This document shows positions 1 through 8,131 of a stretch of DNA of 50,518 nt, in pieces. Position numbers and translations under genes: made by a program. The notes below the pieces were generated by a model. The model saw only the letters and a list, made by a program, of their open reading frames with translations. It did no database searches and had not been told where the DNA came from. Each line of letters opens with the position of its first letter. Within the stretch, counting starts at the first letter, position 1. This stretch comes from Syntrophorhabdaceae bacterium (GTDB taxonomy: Bacteria > Desulfobacterota > Syntrophorhabdia > Syntrophorhabdales > Syntrophorhabdaceae), in contig JAQTNJ010000003.1 of assembly GCA_028713955.1 (NCBI GenBank), positions 1 to 50,518 of the forward strand, given 5' to 3'.

Positions 1-1064
1 CAAAAGACCTCTATGATACCGGGTACAAATGGTTTGGCCGTTTACCAGGTGGGCTTGCCATTTCCACTGTATTTGCCTGTGCGGGTTTTGCAGCCTGCAC
101 GGGTTCGAGTGTGGGGATGGTGGCAGCTATGTCAAAGATTGCCCTCCCGGAGATGGACCGTTATGGGTACAGGAGGGATTTAAGCCTTGGTTCAATAGCC
201 GGTGCGGGGACTTTGGGTATACTCATACCGCCCAGCATCATCGCTGTTATCTATGCGATTATCACTGAAGTTTCGGTAGGGAAGGTGCTCATTGCCGGCT
301 TTATTCCAGGCATACTGAACGCCCTTGGATTTGTTATCATGATATTATTGAGGACATCAATAAACCCGAGTCTTGGGCCGAGGGCACACGGAATAACATG
401 GAAGGATTCTTTTCGTTCTTTGAAGGGGATTTGGGGCACAGTAGTGCTTTTTGGTACCTTTATGGGCGTGATCTATACGGGTATTACCACACCTACCGAG
501 GCGGGTGCGATAGGTTGTCTTTGTGCAATGTTCCTCGCCCTTGTGACAGGAAACTTTAATTGGCCAAATATCAAGTCTGCCCTCTTTGATACTATAAAAA
601 CAGGAACAATGATTTTAACTATAGCTATCGGTGCGCAGATTTTTACCCTCTTTCTCACAAGGGCAGGGTTCGCAGACCGTTTTGTCGGCCTGGCACTTAA
701 TCTGGATGTTTCAGCTACAACCATGGTGATTCTTTTCTTACTCATGTACATACCCCTGGGGATGTTCTTTGAGCCAATGAGTATGCTTCTTCTTACCCTG
801 CCGATTACTTACCCGGTGTTAGAGAAAATGGGTGTTGATGGGGTATGGTATGGCATACTTGTCATTATTATGGTCGAACTTAGTCTGATTACACCACCGG
901 TCGGACTGAATGTGTATGTGTTGAAGGCGGCTGTTCCTGAGATTGATCTCATGCTGATTTTCCGAAGCGTTTTCTGGTTCGCTATAGTGGAACTCCTGCT
1001 TATTGCATTGTTAATAGCATTTCCCGACCTTGTGCTCTTCGTACCTCGTCTGATGGCACGATAA
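1..1064 (+). CDS. dctM: TRAP transporter large permease (DctM-like), 5'-truncated
   Basis: The gene begins upstream of the window; the open frame runs from base 3 to the stop at 1062-1064, about 353 visible residues. An internal ATG at 111 is not the start, because the frame is open before it and reads family-like sequence (LPGGLAISTVFACAGFAA, TGSSVGMVAAM). The protein is a run of hydrophobic helices with DctM-type signatures such as GAGTLGILIPPS, TPTEAGAIG and LITPPVGLN. DctM is the 12-helix channel subunit of tripartite ATP-independent periplasmic transporters, which use an ion gradient and a binding protein to import organic acids. The small permease and binding protein would lie upstream, outside the window. 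The substrate cannot be read from the sequence. The next gene starts 53 bases downstream on the same strand. Confidence 0.93.
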   Translation, partial: KDLYDTGYKWFGRLPGGLAISTVFACAGFAACTGSSVGMVAAMSKIALPEMDRYGYRRDLSLGSIAGAGTLGILIPPSIIAVIYAIITEVSVGKVLIAGFIPGILNALGFVIMILLRTSINPSLGPRAHGITWKDSFRSLKGIWGTVVLFGTFMGVIYTGITTPTEAGAIGCLCAMFLALVTGNFNWPNIKSALFDTIKTGTMILTIAIGAQIFTLFLTRAGFADRFVGLALNLDVSATTMVILFLLMYIPLGMFFEPMSMLLLTLPITYPVLEKMGVDGVWYGILVIIMVELSLITPPVGLNVYVLKAAVPEIDLMLIFRSVFWFAIVELLLIALLIAFPDLVLFVPRLMAR

Positions 1065-1116
1065 AAGGCATTTGATTGCCAATCCTTTGATGTTGAGAAA
1101 TGAAGGAGGACTAAAA

Positions 1117-3183
1117 ATGGTGCAAACCAGTAAAGCAGACGTTGTAAAAAAAACAATGTGCGGGATGTGTTCAAAATCCTGTGGTATTGATGTCTATTTG
1201 AGAAATGGAAAGATTGTCGATGTAAGAGGCATGAAAGAACATCTTACGACCCACGGTGTGGTGTGCGCGAAAGCAAGGTTTGCCGGGGAGCTGGAAGTTA
1301 GCAAAGATCGTCTGACGACCCCTCTTTTGAGACAGGGTAATACGTGGAAAAAGATCTCATGGGCCGAAGCGCTTGACACTGCCGCAAAAAAACTTAGTGA
1401 TATCAAATCTAACTGGGGGCCTGAGGCCCTTGCTGTCTACCTGGGAAACTCTGTGGGGTTGCGTGATGCGAAACGTTTTGCCATGAGGTTCTGCGATGTC
1501 TATGGCACGCCGAACTATTCCTCCGTAGATTCCCTCTGCCACTGGTCAAGAGCTATGGCTACAGATTATACCGTTGGCGGCTATCCGGTTCCCGATGAGG
1601 CCAATTCAAAATGTATTATGGTATGGGGGACAAACCCATTCGATTCCAGTGTGCCTGAGTATAATGATATTATTACCGCAATGAAGAAAGGCACCAAGCT
1701 GATCGTGGTTGACCCTCGTTGCATTCCCTTGGCAAGAAAGGCGGATGTCTATGTGCCCATAAGGCCTCAGACAGACTGTGCGTTAGCCCTCGGGATGATA
1801 GGGATCATCATCGATGAGAATCTCTATGATAAAGAGTTCGTTGATCAATGGACGATAGGGTTTGAACAGCTTAAAGAACGGGTAAAGGATTATCCCCCTG
1901 AAAAAGTTGCTCAAATCTGCGGGGTGTCAGTGGATGTGATCTATAATGCAGCGAGGACCTATGCTCAGAACCGGCCTGCGTGTATCCCACAGCATATTGC
2001 AATAGATCACGGCATCAATGGGTTTCAAACAATACGCGCCATTTATACCCTTGCGTCTATAACGGGGAATATCGACGTAACCGGCGGCGACAAACTGCCG
2101 CCGTTATACAAAACGAACAATACAAGGGCCATACAAGAGATGAGCCCTAAAACTATTGGAATCGAAAAATACCCCGCGTTTGTCAAGTTCACTAACCAGG
2201 CCCAGGGCATGGAATTTGCGAACACTCTGCTCTCCGGCAAACCATACCCGATCAAGGCCATGATACTGAACGGCTCCAACCCGTTACTTACATGGCCAGA
2301 AACTGCCAAAACAGAAGAAGCGCTCCAGAAGCTCGATTTTCTTGTGGTAGTGGACCTCTTTATGACCAAAGCTGCAAAAATGGCCGATCTTGTGTTTCCT
2401 GCATCGACCTTTATGGAACGGACGGAATTATGCGATTATGGATACGTTCAGGGAATTCCAATACTTGCCATGAGAAATAAGATCTTTGAGCCGCTTCCTG
2501 ACACCTATCCGGACTGGAAATTCTGGTTGGAGCTGGCGAAGGCAATGGGCTACAAAGAGCATTTTCCCTGGGAGGACAATGAAGAGATGATCGACTTTGT
2601 TCTCCAACCTTCAGGTATTACCGTAGCTCAATTAAAAGAAAATCCCGCCGGTATATTTTATGCGCAGAATACAACACAACGCTACCTTGACCAGGGGTTC
2701 AATACCCCCTCCGGCAAAGTCGAACTTTACTCTGAGCGGCTCGCACAGTATGGTTATGATCCATTGCCAGACCATAAAGAACCCTTGGAGAGCCCCTTGA
2801 GCAATCCTGAATTGTCTAAGGCATATCCTCTCTGCCTTCTTACCGGCGTCAGAATTGTATACTACTGGCAGTCTTCCTTTCGAAGTCTGCCGGGACCGGC
2901 AAAGCTTTACCCGGAACCTCTCGTAGAGATGAATGACGGTACGGCACAAAGACTGGGTATAAAAGAAGGTGATGAGGTCAACGTTGAAACACTGAGAGGA
3001 TCAATTATGATTAAAGCCACAATCAACAAGCATATCCGCCCCGATGTAGTTTCCATACCGCTGGGGTGGGAAAAGTCAAATGTGAATACGTTGACCAGCT
3101 ACGAAGGAAGGGACCCGATTACGGGGTACCCTGCCTTTAAATCACTTCTTTGCAGGATAAGCAAGGTAAAAGCAGAGGGATAA
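1117..3183 (+). CDS. Molybdopterin (bis-MGD) oxidoreductase, catalytic subunit
   Basis: 688 residues from ATG 1117, chosen because GAAGGAGGA lies just upstream and the protein then begins MVQTSKADVV; an in-frame start at 1072 has no such site. The N-terminus carries the [4Fe-4S] motif CGMCSKSC with a fourth cysteine in GVVCAKA, followed by a molybdopterin oxidoreductase domain and a C-terminal dinucleotide-binding domain (RLGIKEGDEVNVET, then SIPLGW). SLCHWSR near residue 140 sits where Cys-ligated members of the DMSO-reductase superfamily place the metal ligand. There is no Tat signal, so it is probably cytoplasmic. No Fe-S or membrane partner is encoded next to it. The size and Cys-type site fit the polysulfide-reductase/acetylene-hydratase/formate-dehydrogenase-like part of the superfamily; the substrate is unknown. 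Confidence 0.88.
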   Translation: MVQTSKADVVKKTMCGMCSKSCGIDVYLRNGKIVDVRGMKEHLTTHGVVCAKARFAGELEVSKDRLTTPLLRQGNTWKKISWAEALDTAAKKLSDIKSNWGPEALAVYLGNSVGLRDAKRFAMRFCDVYGTPNYSSVDSLCHWSRAMATDYTVGGYPVPDEANSKCIMVWGTNPFDSSVPEYNDIITAMKKGTKLIVVDPRCIPLARKADVYVPIRPQTDCALALGMIGIIIDENLYDKEFVDQWTIGFEQLKERVKDYPPEKVAQICGVSVDVIYNAARTYAQNRPACIPQHIAIDHGINGFQTIRAIYTLASITGNIDVTGGDKLPPLYKTNNTRAIQEMSPKTIGIEKYPAFVKFTNQAQGMEFANTLLSGKPYPIKAMILNGSNPLLTWPETAKTEEALQKLDFLVVVDLFMTKAAKMADLVFPASTFMERTELCDYGYVQGIPILAMRNKIFEPLPDTYPDWKFWLELAKAMGYKEHFPWEDNEEMIDFVLQPSGITVAQLKENPAGIFYAQNTTQRYLDQGFNTPSGKVELYSERLAQYGYDPLPDHKEPLESPLSNPELSKAYPLCLLTGVRIVYYWQSSFRSLPGPAKLYPEPLVEMNDGTAQRLGIKEGDEVNVETLRGSIMIKATINKHIRPDVVSIPLGWEKSNVNTLTSYEGRDPITGYPAFKSLLCRISKVKAEG

Positions 3184-3237
3184 AGGAGGGCCTCTACCCG
3201 GGCCGCTCTCAGGGTAGTCTTCTGAACGGGGGATATT

Positions 3238-3600
3238 ATGGTATACGAGGGATCCGACACATTTGATGTCAACGCGATGACAAAGGATTTTCTTGATCAA
3301 CTTCCTGTAGCGTTGACCGTTTTTGATGCTGACGATCGTATTGTGTACTACAATGCCTATGCGGGTGAGCTTCTGAACAGAAAACCGGAGTATATCGGCC
3401 GGGATGTCCATCTCTGCCATACGACACCGGATAGCAAGGCCCGCCTTGCCGAGATACTGGACGACATCAAAAGCGGCAGGTCAAAGCAGATCCGATATGA
3501 GGCGAATCCATACGGCACGCCCTTAATAGTAACCGTGGCGCCCCTTACGATTGACGGCCGCTTTGCCGGTTACGTGCAAGCAGTCGTGAAAAAACCTTGA
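3238..3600 (+). CDS. Single-domain PAS protein
   Basis: 120 residues that are almost entirely one PAS fold. DQLPVALTVFDADDRIVYYN is the opening strand/helix signature, and IGRDVHLCHT matches the type of PAS domain found at the C-terminus of DUF438 proteins. No kinase, GGDEF or DNA-binding domain is attached. It begins 54 bases after the molybdopterin oxidoreductase on the same strand and may be co-transcribed, so it could sense redox state or a ligand for that enzyme; that is inference. The gene lies just outside the left end of the putative island. Confidence 0.75.
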   Translation: MVYEGSDTFDVNAMTKDFLDQLPVALTVFDADDRIVYYNAYAGELLNRKPEYIGRDVHLCHTTPDSKARLAEILDDIKSGRSKQIRYEANPYGTPLIVTVAPLTIDGRFAGYVQAVVKKP

Positions 3601-3635
3601 AACTTTCTTGATCAGAAGTCATAATTCCGTGGAGC

Positions 3636-3696
3636 AGCCTACTGATAAAACTGGTGGAGCTGAAGGGGATCGAACCCTCGACCTCTTGACTGCCAG
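3636..3696 (-). repeat. Left att-like repeat: displaced 3' fragment of tRNA-Ala
   Basis: Bases 3652-3696 equal tRNA nucleotides 32-76 (anticodon loop through CCA) of the tRNA-Ala at 41251-41326, read on the minus strand. The match continues 16 bases beyond the CCA end with one mismatch. Identity stops abruptly at 3697, inside the anticodon stem-loop, so this copy cannot make a tRNA. It is the expected attR/attL scar of an integrated element. Confidence 0.85.
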
Positions 3697-3937
3697 ATAC
3701 CAAAATAACCCACTTCAGGTGTTGCCGATTTCTCCCTTTTCGTTATGGATGCTTACATTTTTAATGGCTCTTTGAGGTGAGGTGTTGTGCATGGTTTCCG
3801 ATTGCCATGTTTACTATACGAAAACTAGACAGCGGAAAGATGAAAGAGCGTAAACGATTGGTACCTTCCTGCAATCCCCAGATGTTAATTTTTTGCAATA
3901 GTGTATATTTTTATTGGCAATCACTTGCATATGTGGG

Positions 3938-4030
3938 ATGTCAATAGATATGAAAGATGAGGATATGACAAAAAGCCAGCTTGTCAGTGAGTTGGCGGCA
4001 ATGCGCAAGAAGATTGCCAAACTGGAATGA
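3938..4030 (+). pseudogene. 30-codon remnant resembling the N-terminus of a PAS/histidine-kinase protein
   Basis: The island's left margin, 3697-4208, holds no normal gene. A 30-codon frame from ATG 3938 ends MTKSQLVSELAAMRKKIAKL, the charged heptad helix that commonly begins PAS sensor kinases, and then stops at 4028-4030 without any PAS domain. I read it as a truncated remnant. A second short frame at 4096-4164 (ending LTPEMEEMF) resumes after its stop as KTMGKDIKKA; it may be another gene scrap but I do not recognise it. Decayed fragments beside an att-like repeat fit a recombination margin. Confidence 0.35.
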
Positions 4031-4208
4031 CCTGCCCCCGCATTATCGTACCTTACCTTTGGTGTCCACTAAAAGCATCTTACCTCATATATGACATGCG
4101 GATCAAGACGATGGAGGAAGAGGGGACCGCGCACCTGACCCCTGAAATGGAAGAGATGTTCTGAAAGACGATGGGGAAGGATATAAAGAAGGCGTAATCG
4201 TTTGTACG

Positions 4209-6158
4209 TCAGTGAAGAAATTGTTGAACAACCTCTGCGATATCCCTGACCTTTATAAGATGGCCTTTGCCTTCGATCTGGAGCGCCTCCTCAAACATCA
4301 ATAGACAGAAAGGACAGGAAGTGGCAACGATCTTTGGATCCAAAGCAAGGGCCTCCTGGAGTCTCATGACACTGATCCTTGAGCCGGACTCTTGTTCTTT
4401 CCACATGTGACCTCCTCCTGCTCCGCAACAAAAAGTCTTTACGTGATGTCTGGGAAACTCCAGGGGTCTTCCGAAAACCTCAGTCAGGACCTTTCTTGGC
4501 TGTTCATAGATGCCCTGATACCTCCCCAGATAACAGGGATCATGATAGATGATGTCTTCCAAAGGACGGGGCTCCTGTAACCGAACCCGGCCCTGTTCGA
4601 GAAGTTCAGAAATTAACTCGCTGTGATGGCGAACCCTGAATGCTGATCCGAAATCACGGTATTCGTTGCTTAATGTATTAAGGCAATGAGGACAGTGTGT
4701 GAGGATAAAATCGAAGGTGAATTTTGACAAAATCTCAATGTTTTCGAAGGCGAGATGTTGGAATAAGCCCTCATCGCCGATCCTTCTGGGAAAATCTCCG
4801 CAACATTTTTCCTTAGTTCCGAGAATGGCATATCTCAGACCAGAGGCCTTCAGGACAGCTATAGTGGCGTTGGCTATCTGACGGGCGCGATCATCAAAGG
4901 CAGCCGCACAGCCGAGCCAGTATATGCAGTCGTACTTTTCTCCTTCCCTGGCTTGTTCCGCGTCGATATTTTTGCCCCTGAACGTCCATTTTGCACCCCA
5001 TGGGTTGAAGTCCTGGGCAACTCTTCTGAGGACTGACCGATGTCCGTTATCAAAGATGCCTTCGTAGACTAAATTTCGTCTCATGGCGGTCACGCAATCC
5101 AACGGCCGGTTGAAAACCGGGCATACGTCTACACATGCGCCACAGGTTGTACATGAAAGAAGCGTTTCCATGTCAGGCAGCAGGGGCTGTTCGCCCGAGG
5201 GGAACCGGAGCAACTTCGTGTTCGTATCGAGGATGATCTGTTTTGGAGACAACGACTTGCCTGAGAGGTATGCAGGACAGCTATCCTGACAGCGCCCGCA
5301 GTGGGCACAGGCGAACCCGTACATGAGCTGACTCCAGGTGAAATCCTCTGTCTTTGCCGTGCCGAACCGTTCTTCCCTTGAGAAGTCGACAGGCTCAATC
5401 CTGCCGGTGGGGCTGAAAGATTTGAAGAAGATATTAATAGGACTAAAAAAAGGATGTTTGTGATGAGAATGTGGCGCATAGACGATGAAGGCAAGCAGAA
5501 TGAGATACTGGACCCACCAGACTATCCTGAGAAGCATAGAAAGGGTCTGCGCGCTTAGAGAAAACTCCGAAAAAACGTCGGCAAGAAACCCTGTGAGAGG
5601 GGTACGAAAATCTGCTATTCCAAGTTTGATGCGCAAGGCCTCTCCGGAGAAGTAGCAGATAAGGAGCAAAAATATGCCGCAGGCAACTGCCAGAAAGACC
5701 CCTGTATCAAAATTGGGACCAAGCCTTTTTGGCTTTAATATGGCTCGGCGGAAAACAGCCGCCAGAATGGATATGAACAGCAGGATGCCGGACACCTCGG
5801 ATAGCCACAGCATCACCCGGGAGAATTGAGTGTCCCTGACGGCCTCTCCGATACCGAGACCATCTCCGATAAACAGGTGAAATATAAAGATAACGGCGAG
5901 GACAAGGGTCCCCCAGAATATGAAGAAGTGGCCGACCCCCGCAAGGTCATTGCGAGAGGTGTTTTTGAGACAAGACCATTGTGCCGCCACATACAGTATC
6001 AATCCTTTGAACCTGGTCAGCAGTTGGGTTGTCGGCGGTCCGCCCCTGCCCTTTTTCAGCAAGCGGAAGAAAGAGGCATATCTCCATCCGGCCATGCCCA
6101 GGGCGATCAGGAATAACAACCAGAAGACAAGCCGTTCCGTCAGGTCCATTTCGATCAT
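4209..6158 (-). CDS. Membrane Fe-S/CCG-domain oxidoreductase (ETF:quinone oxidoreductase type)
   Basis: 649 residues. The first 240 or so hold five or six membrane segments resembling the nitrate-reductase gamma/cytochrome b fold, with candidate heme histidines in GVGHFFIFWG, HLFIG and APHSHHKHP. Then come two [4Fe-4S] motifs, CAHCGRCQDSCP and CTTCGACVDVCP, and two CCG-type domains (KCCGDFPRR with HCPHC; FCCGAGGG with CPFC) as in HdrD/GlpC. Proteins of this build (DUF224 type) beside etfBA in Geobacter and syntrophs pass electrons from reduced ETF to menaquinone. Here it is last in a minus-strand operon after the OYE-like enzyme, EtfA and EtfB, 93 bases from etfB, which supports that role: moving electrons from flavoenzymes into the membrane pool. 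Confidence 0.85.
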   Translation of the reverse strand: MIEMDLTERLVFWLLFLIALGMAGWRYASFFRLLKKGRGGPPTTQLLTRFKGLILYVAAQWSCLKNTSRNDLAGVGHFFIFWGTLVLAVIFIFHLFIGDGLGIGEAVRDTQFSRVMLWLSEVSGILLFISILAAVFRRAILKPKRLGPNFDTGVFLAVACGIFLLLICYFSGEALRIKLGIADFRTPLTGFLADVFSEFSLSAQTLSMLLRIVWWVQYLILLAFIVYAPHSHHKHPFFSPINIFFKSFSPTGRIEPVDFSREERFGTAKTEDFTWSQLMYGFACAHCGRCQDSCPAYLSGKSLSPKQIILDTNTKLLRFPSGEQPLLPDMETLLSCTTCGACVDVCPVFNRPLDCVTAMRRNLVYEGIFDNGHRSVLRRVAQDFNPWGAKWTFRGKNIDAEQAREGEKYDCIYWLGCAAAFDDRARQIANATIAVLKASGLRYAILGTKEKCCGDFPRRIGDEGLFQHLAFENIEILSKFTFDFILTHCPHCLNTLSNEYRDFGSAFRVRHHSELISELLEQGRVRLQEPRPLEDIIYHDPCYLGRYQGIYEQPRKVLTEVFGRPLEFPRHHVKTFCCGAGGGHMWKEQESGSRISVMRLQEALALDPKIVATSCPFCLLMFEEALQIEGKGHLIKVRDIAEVVQQFLH

Positions 6159-6251
6159 ATATTCATCCTTCGTTTGTCGGTAAAGCGTTTACCTCTTTGC
6201 TTGATGCTGCCTCGTCCCGACTATGGACATGCCGGGAACTATAGAGAATGC

Positions 6252-7088
6252 CTACGCAAGGGCATCCTTGATCTCGCTCAGAATCTTTTTTGCCGCCTCG
6301 CCTGCACCCCCGTGGTATATCTCCTTTTTCCTGCCCAGATCTCCGCGCATCATCTTGAGCCTTTGCTGCATGGACATGGCCGATACGTCCAGTCCTACCT
6401 TGACCCTTGGGCGGGAAGGAGCGAGACGTAACGTCTTCAGCAGCGGAACTGCAGAACGCTGGTCGACCTCTGCCTCTATGTATTCCACGTCTTTCCCAAG
6501 GCCTATTCTGTATGATTTGCTGAAAGGAGCCACATACCTTGGTTCGTTTATACCGTCCTCCAGCCCCAGGACGGCCGGGAGACTAATCCGGTAAGTAACC
6601 CGTCTGCCCATCTGGATCTTCTTGTGGACGGTCAGTTTGTTCCCTTGTTCAAGTTTGAGTCCGATTACGCCCGTGATGCACGGGATACCGAGGATGCCGG
6701 CCAGGGCAAACCCTATGAGCTCACTTGCGTAATCACTGCTTCGGGTGCCACATAGCACCAGGTCAAATCCGATCTTTTCTATGACTTGTCCCATCGCCTC
6801 CGCGACGGTCCACGCATCGACTTCCCCGAATTGCTCCTGCCATACCCGGATGGCACGATCGGCCCCCTGAAGCAGGAATTGCCGGAGCACCTCAATGCCG
6901 TTGTCGGGAGAGACGCTCAGGGCAGTGACGTTACAGGTTCCATTCTCTTTGAGCCTGAGGGCTTCCTCAAGGACTTGCCATGCTATCGGGTCGGAATCCA
7001 GATAGATATTGCACAATCTATCGTTCGCCAGGTCGTATTCTACCAATTCTGAATCAATGACAGGCGCGAGGCAGGCTATTACTCTCAT
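6252..7088 (-). CDS. etfB: Electron transfer flavoprotein subunit beta
   Basis: 278 residues with the EtfB fold: LLQGADRAIRV is the nucleotide-binding loop region, followed by VLCGTRSSDYASELIG and the family hallmark NEPRYV. EtfB binds AMP and pairs with EtfA to carry one or two electrons from dehydrogenases. The usual EtfB ending after NEPRY (a run leading to KAKKKP) is replaced by NEPRYVAPFSKSYRIGLG, so it is a diverged member. The start overlaps the end of etfA by 4 bases, showing translational coupling. No sign of the extra FAD of bifurcating Etf can be judged by eye. Confidence 0.92.
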   Translation of the reverse strand: MRVIACLAPVIDSELVEYDLANDRLCNIYLDSDPIAWQVLEEALRLKENGTCNVTALSVSPDNGIEVLRQFLLQGADRAIRVWQEQFGEVDAWTVAEAMGQVIEKIGFDLVLCGTRSSDYASELIGFALAGILGIPCITGVIGLKLEQGNKLTVHKKIQMGRRVTYRISLPAVLGLEDGINEPRYVAPFSKSYRIGLGKDVEYIEAEVDQRSAVPLLKTLRLAPSRPRVKVGLDVSAMSMQQRLKMMRGDLGRKKEIYHGGAGEAAKKILSEIKDALA

Positions 7089-8062
7089 GCTTTATCCTTC
7101 TCTTTTTCGATAAGATCGATTAATTGCGGAATAACCTCATAAAGATCCGCAAGGATGCCCAGCTTCACGTGCTGGAAAATGGATGCGTCCTTAGATATAT
7201 CCACGGCGATGATCCTTTTTGCCCCCTTGATCCCCATCACATGCTGTGGGGCTCCGGAGATACCAATCGCGATATACAGATCGGAAGACAGCCACTTCCC
7301 CGTAGTCCCGATAAGCCTTTGCGGGGGAATCATCCCGGCGAAAACCGCGATCCTCGTGCCTCCTACCACGGCCTTCAAGAGCCGTGCAAGTTTATGAACA
7401 GTATCCATGTAATCAGGCTTGACCCCTTTGCCCACGCCTATGACAATCCTGGCTTCTGCGAGGTCCAGCTCCGCGGGATCGACCTCCCATTCCCTGATAA
7501 ATTCTAATCTCGGGACTGTCATGTTGACATGCTCTGTGATTATTTCCGGCTTAACGGCCTGTTTTGTTCTGACGTCTTCGAGCGCCGAAAGATTTATCGT
7601 TGCAAGGCGGGGCGGAGGGGTGTCCCACGCCATGATCACATCAGCCTTGCCGCCACAGATAGGTTTTCGAGCCACGGGTCCATCGGCCTCTATCTCTAAG
7701 TCGGTGCAGTTTGTAATCAGACCCCTATGGAGGGAGACGGCAACACGAGCCCCGATTTCAGCCCCCAGCGGCGTATGGGCGAAAAGAAGAAACTCGGGAT
7801 GTTTCGCGTCCGCATACCTGGCAATGGAATGGGCAATAATCTCAGCGGTAAGCGCCTCCTTAGCTTTGAATAGATAGAGCCTTTTCAATCCGGACATATG
7901 CAGAGATTCAACATTTTCCGGGTCGTCAATGCCAAAGAGGATGCCGCATGGGTCCAGACCAAAAGTCCTGGCGGTCCTGCTTGCTTCGGCTGCTGCTTTA
8001 AAGGCCGTATCGGCGAGATGCCCTTTTTCCACCTCTAAAAAAGACCAGACTTCTCCTGTCAT
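7085..8062 (-). CDS. etfA: Electron transfer flavoprotein subunit alpha
   Basis: 325 residues. The C-terminal FAD domain is clear: VVGGTRIAVFAGMIP, then LIGTTGKWLSSDLYIAIGIS, SGAPQHVMG and the closing IIAVDISKDASIFQH. The usual R-x-x-VDAGW motif reads TRIAVFAGM, so some FAD contacts differ from standard EtfA. The N-terminal domain includes the loop FAHTPLGAEIGARVA. The protein pairs with EtfB, encoded immediately downstream with a 4-base overlap. The start has a GGAG about 10 bases upstream. Its neighbours suggest the electron donor is an acyl-CoA or enoate flavoenzyme of the island. Confidence 0.92.
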   Translation of the reverse strand: MTGEVWSFLEVEKGHLADTAFKAAAEASRTARTFGLDPCGILFGIDDPENVESLHMSGLKRLYLFKAKEALTAEIIAHSIARYADAKHPEFLLFAHTPLGAEIGARVAVSLHRGLITNCTDLEIEADGPVARKPICGGKADVIMAWDTPPPRLATINLSALEDVRTKQAVKPEIITEHVNMTVPRLEFIREWEVDPAELDLAEARIVIGVGKGVKPDYMDTVHKLARLLKAVVGGTRIAVFAGMIPPQRLIGTTGKWLSSDLYIAIGISGAPQHVMGIKGAKRIIAVDISKDASIFQHVKLGILADLYEVIPQLIDLIEKEKDKA

Positions 8063-8088
8063 AAAGATGTTGCTCCAGACCGGTTTTG

Positions 8089-8120
8089 TAAGGGACCGGC
8101 GTATTGTCGCCGATCCCTTA
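8089..8120 (-). other. Intercistronic stem-loop between the OYE-like gene and etfA
   Basis: The arms 8089-8101 and 8108-8120 are complementary at 12 of 13 positions around a 6-base loop. There is no T-run on either side, so it is not a standard terminator; it may protect or partly attenuate the mRNA between the oxidoreductase gene (stop near 8132) and etfA (start 8062). Confidence 0.5.
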
Positions 8121-8131
8121 TGTTTGCCAAA

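Noticed and set aside
1072-1116. Upstream in-frame start of the molybdopterin oxidoreductase
   Set aside because: No ribosome site before 1072, while GAAGGAGGA precedes ATG 1117.
3184-3237. CTACCC...GGGTAG inverted repeat after the molybdopterin gene as a terminator
   Set aside because: Only 6 bp of stem, a long loop and no T-run; the PAS gene follows at once.
6159-6251. Small frames between the membrane oxidoreductase and etfB
   Set aside because: They are continuations of frames antisense to the flanking genes and have no independent support.
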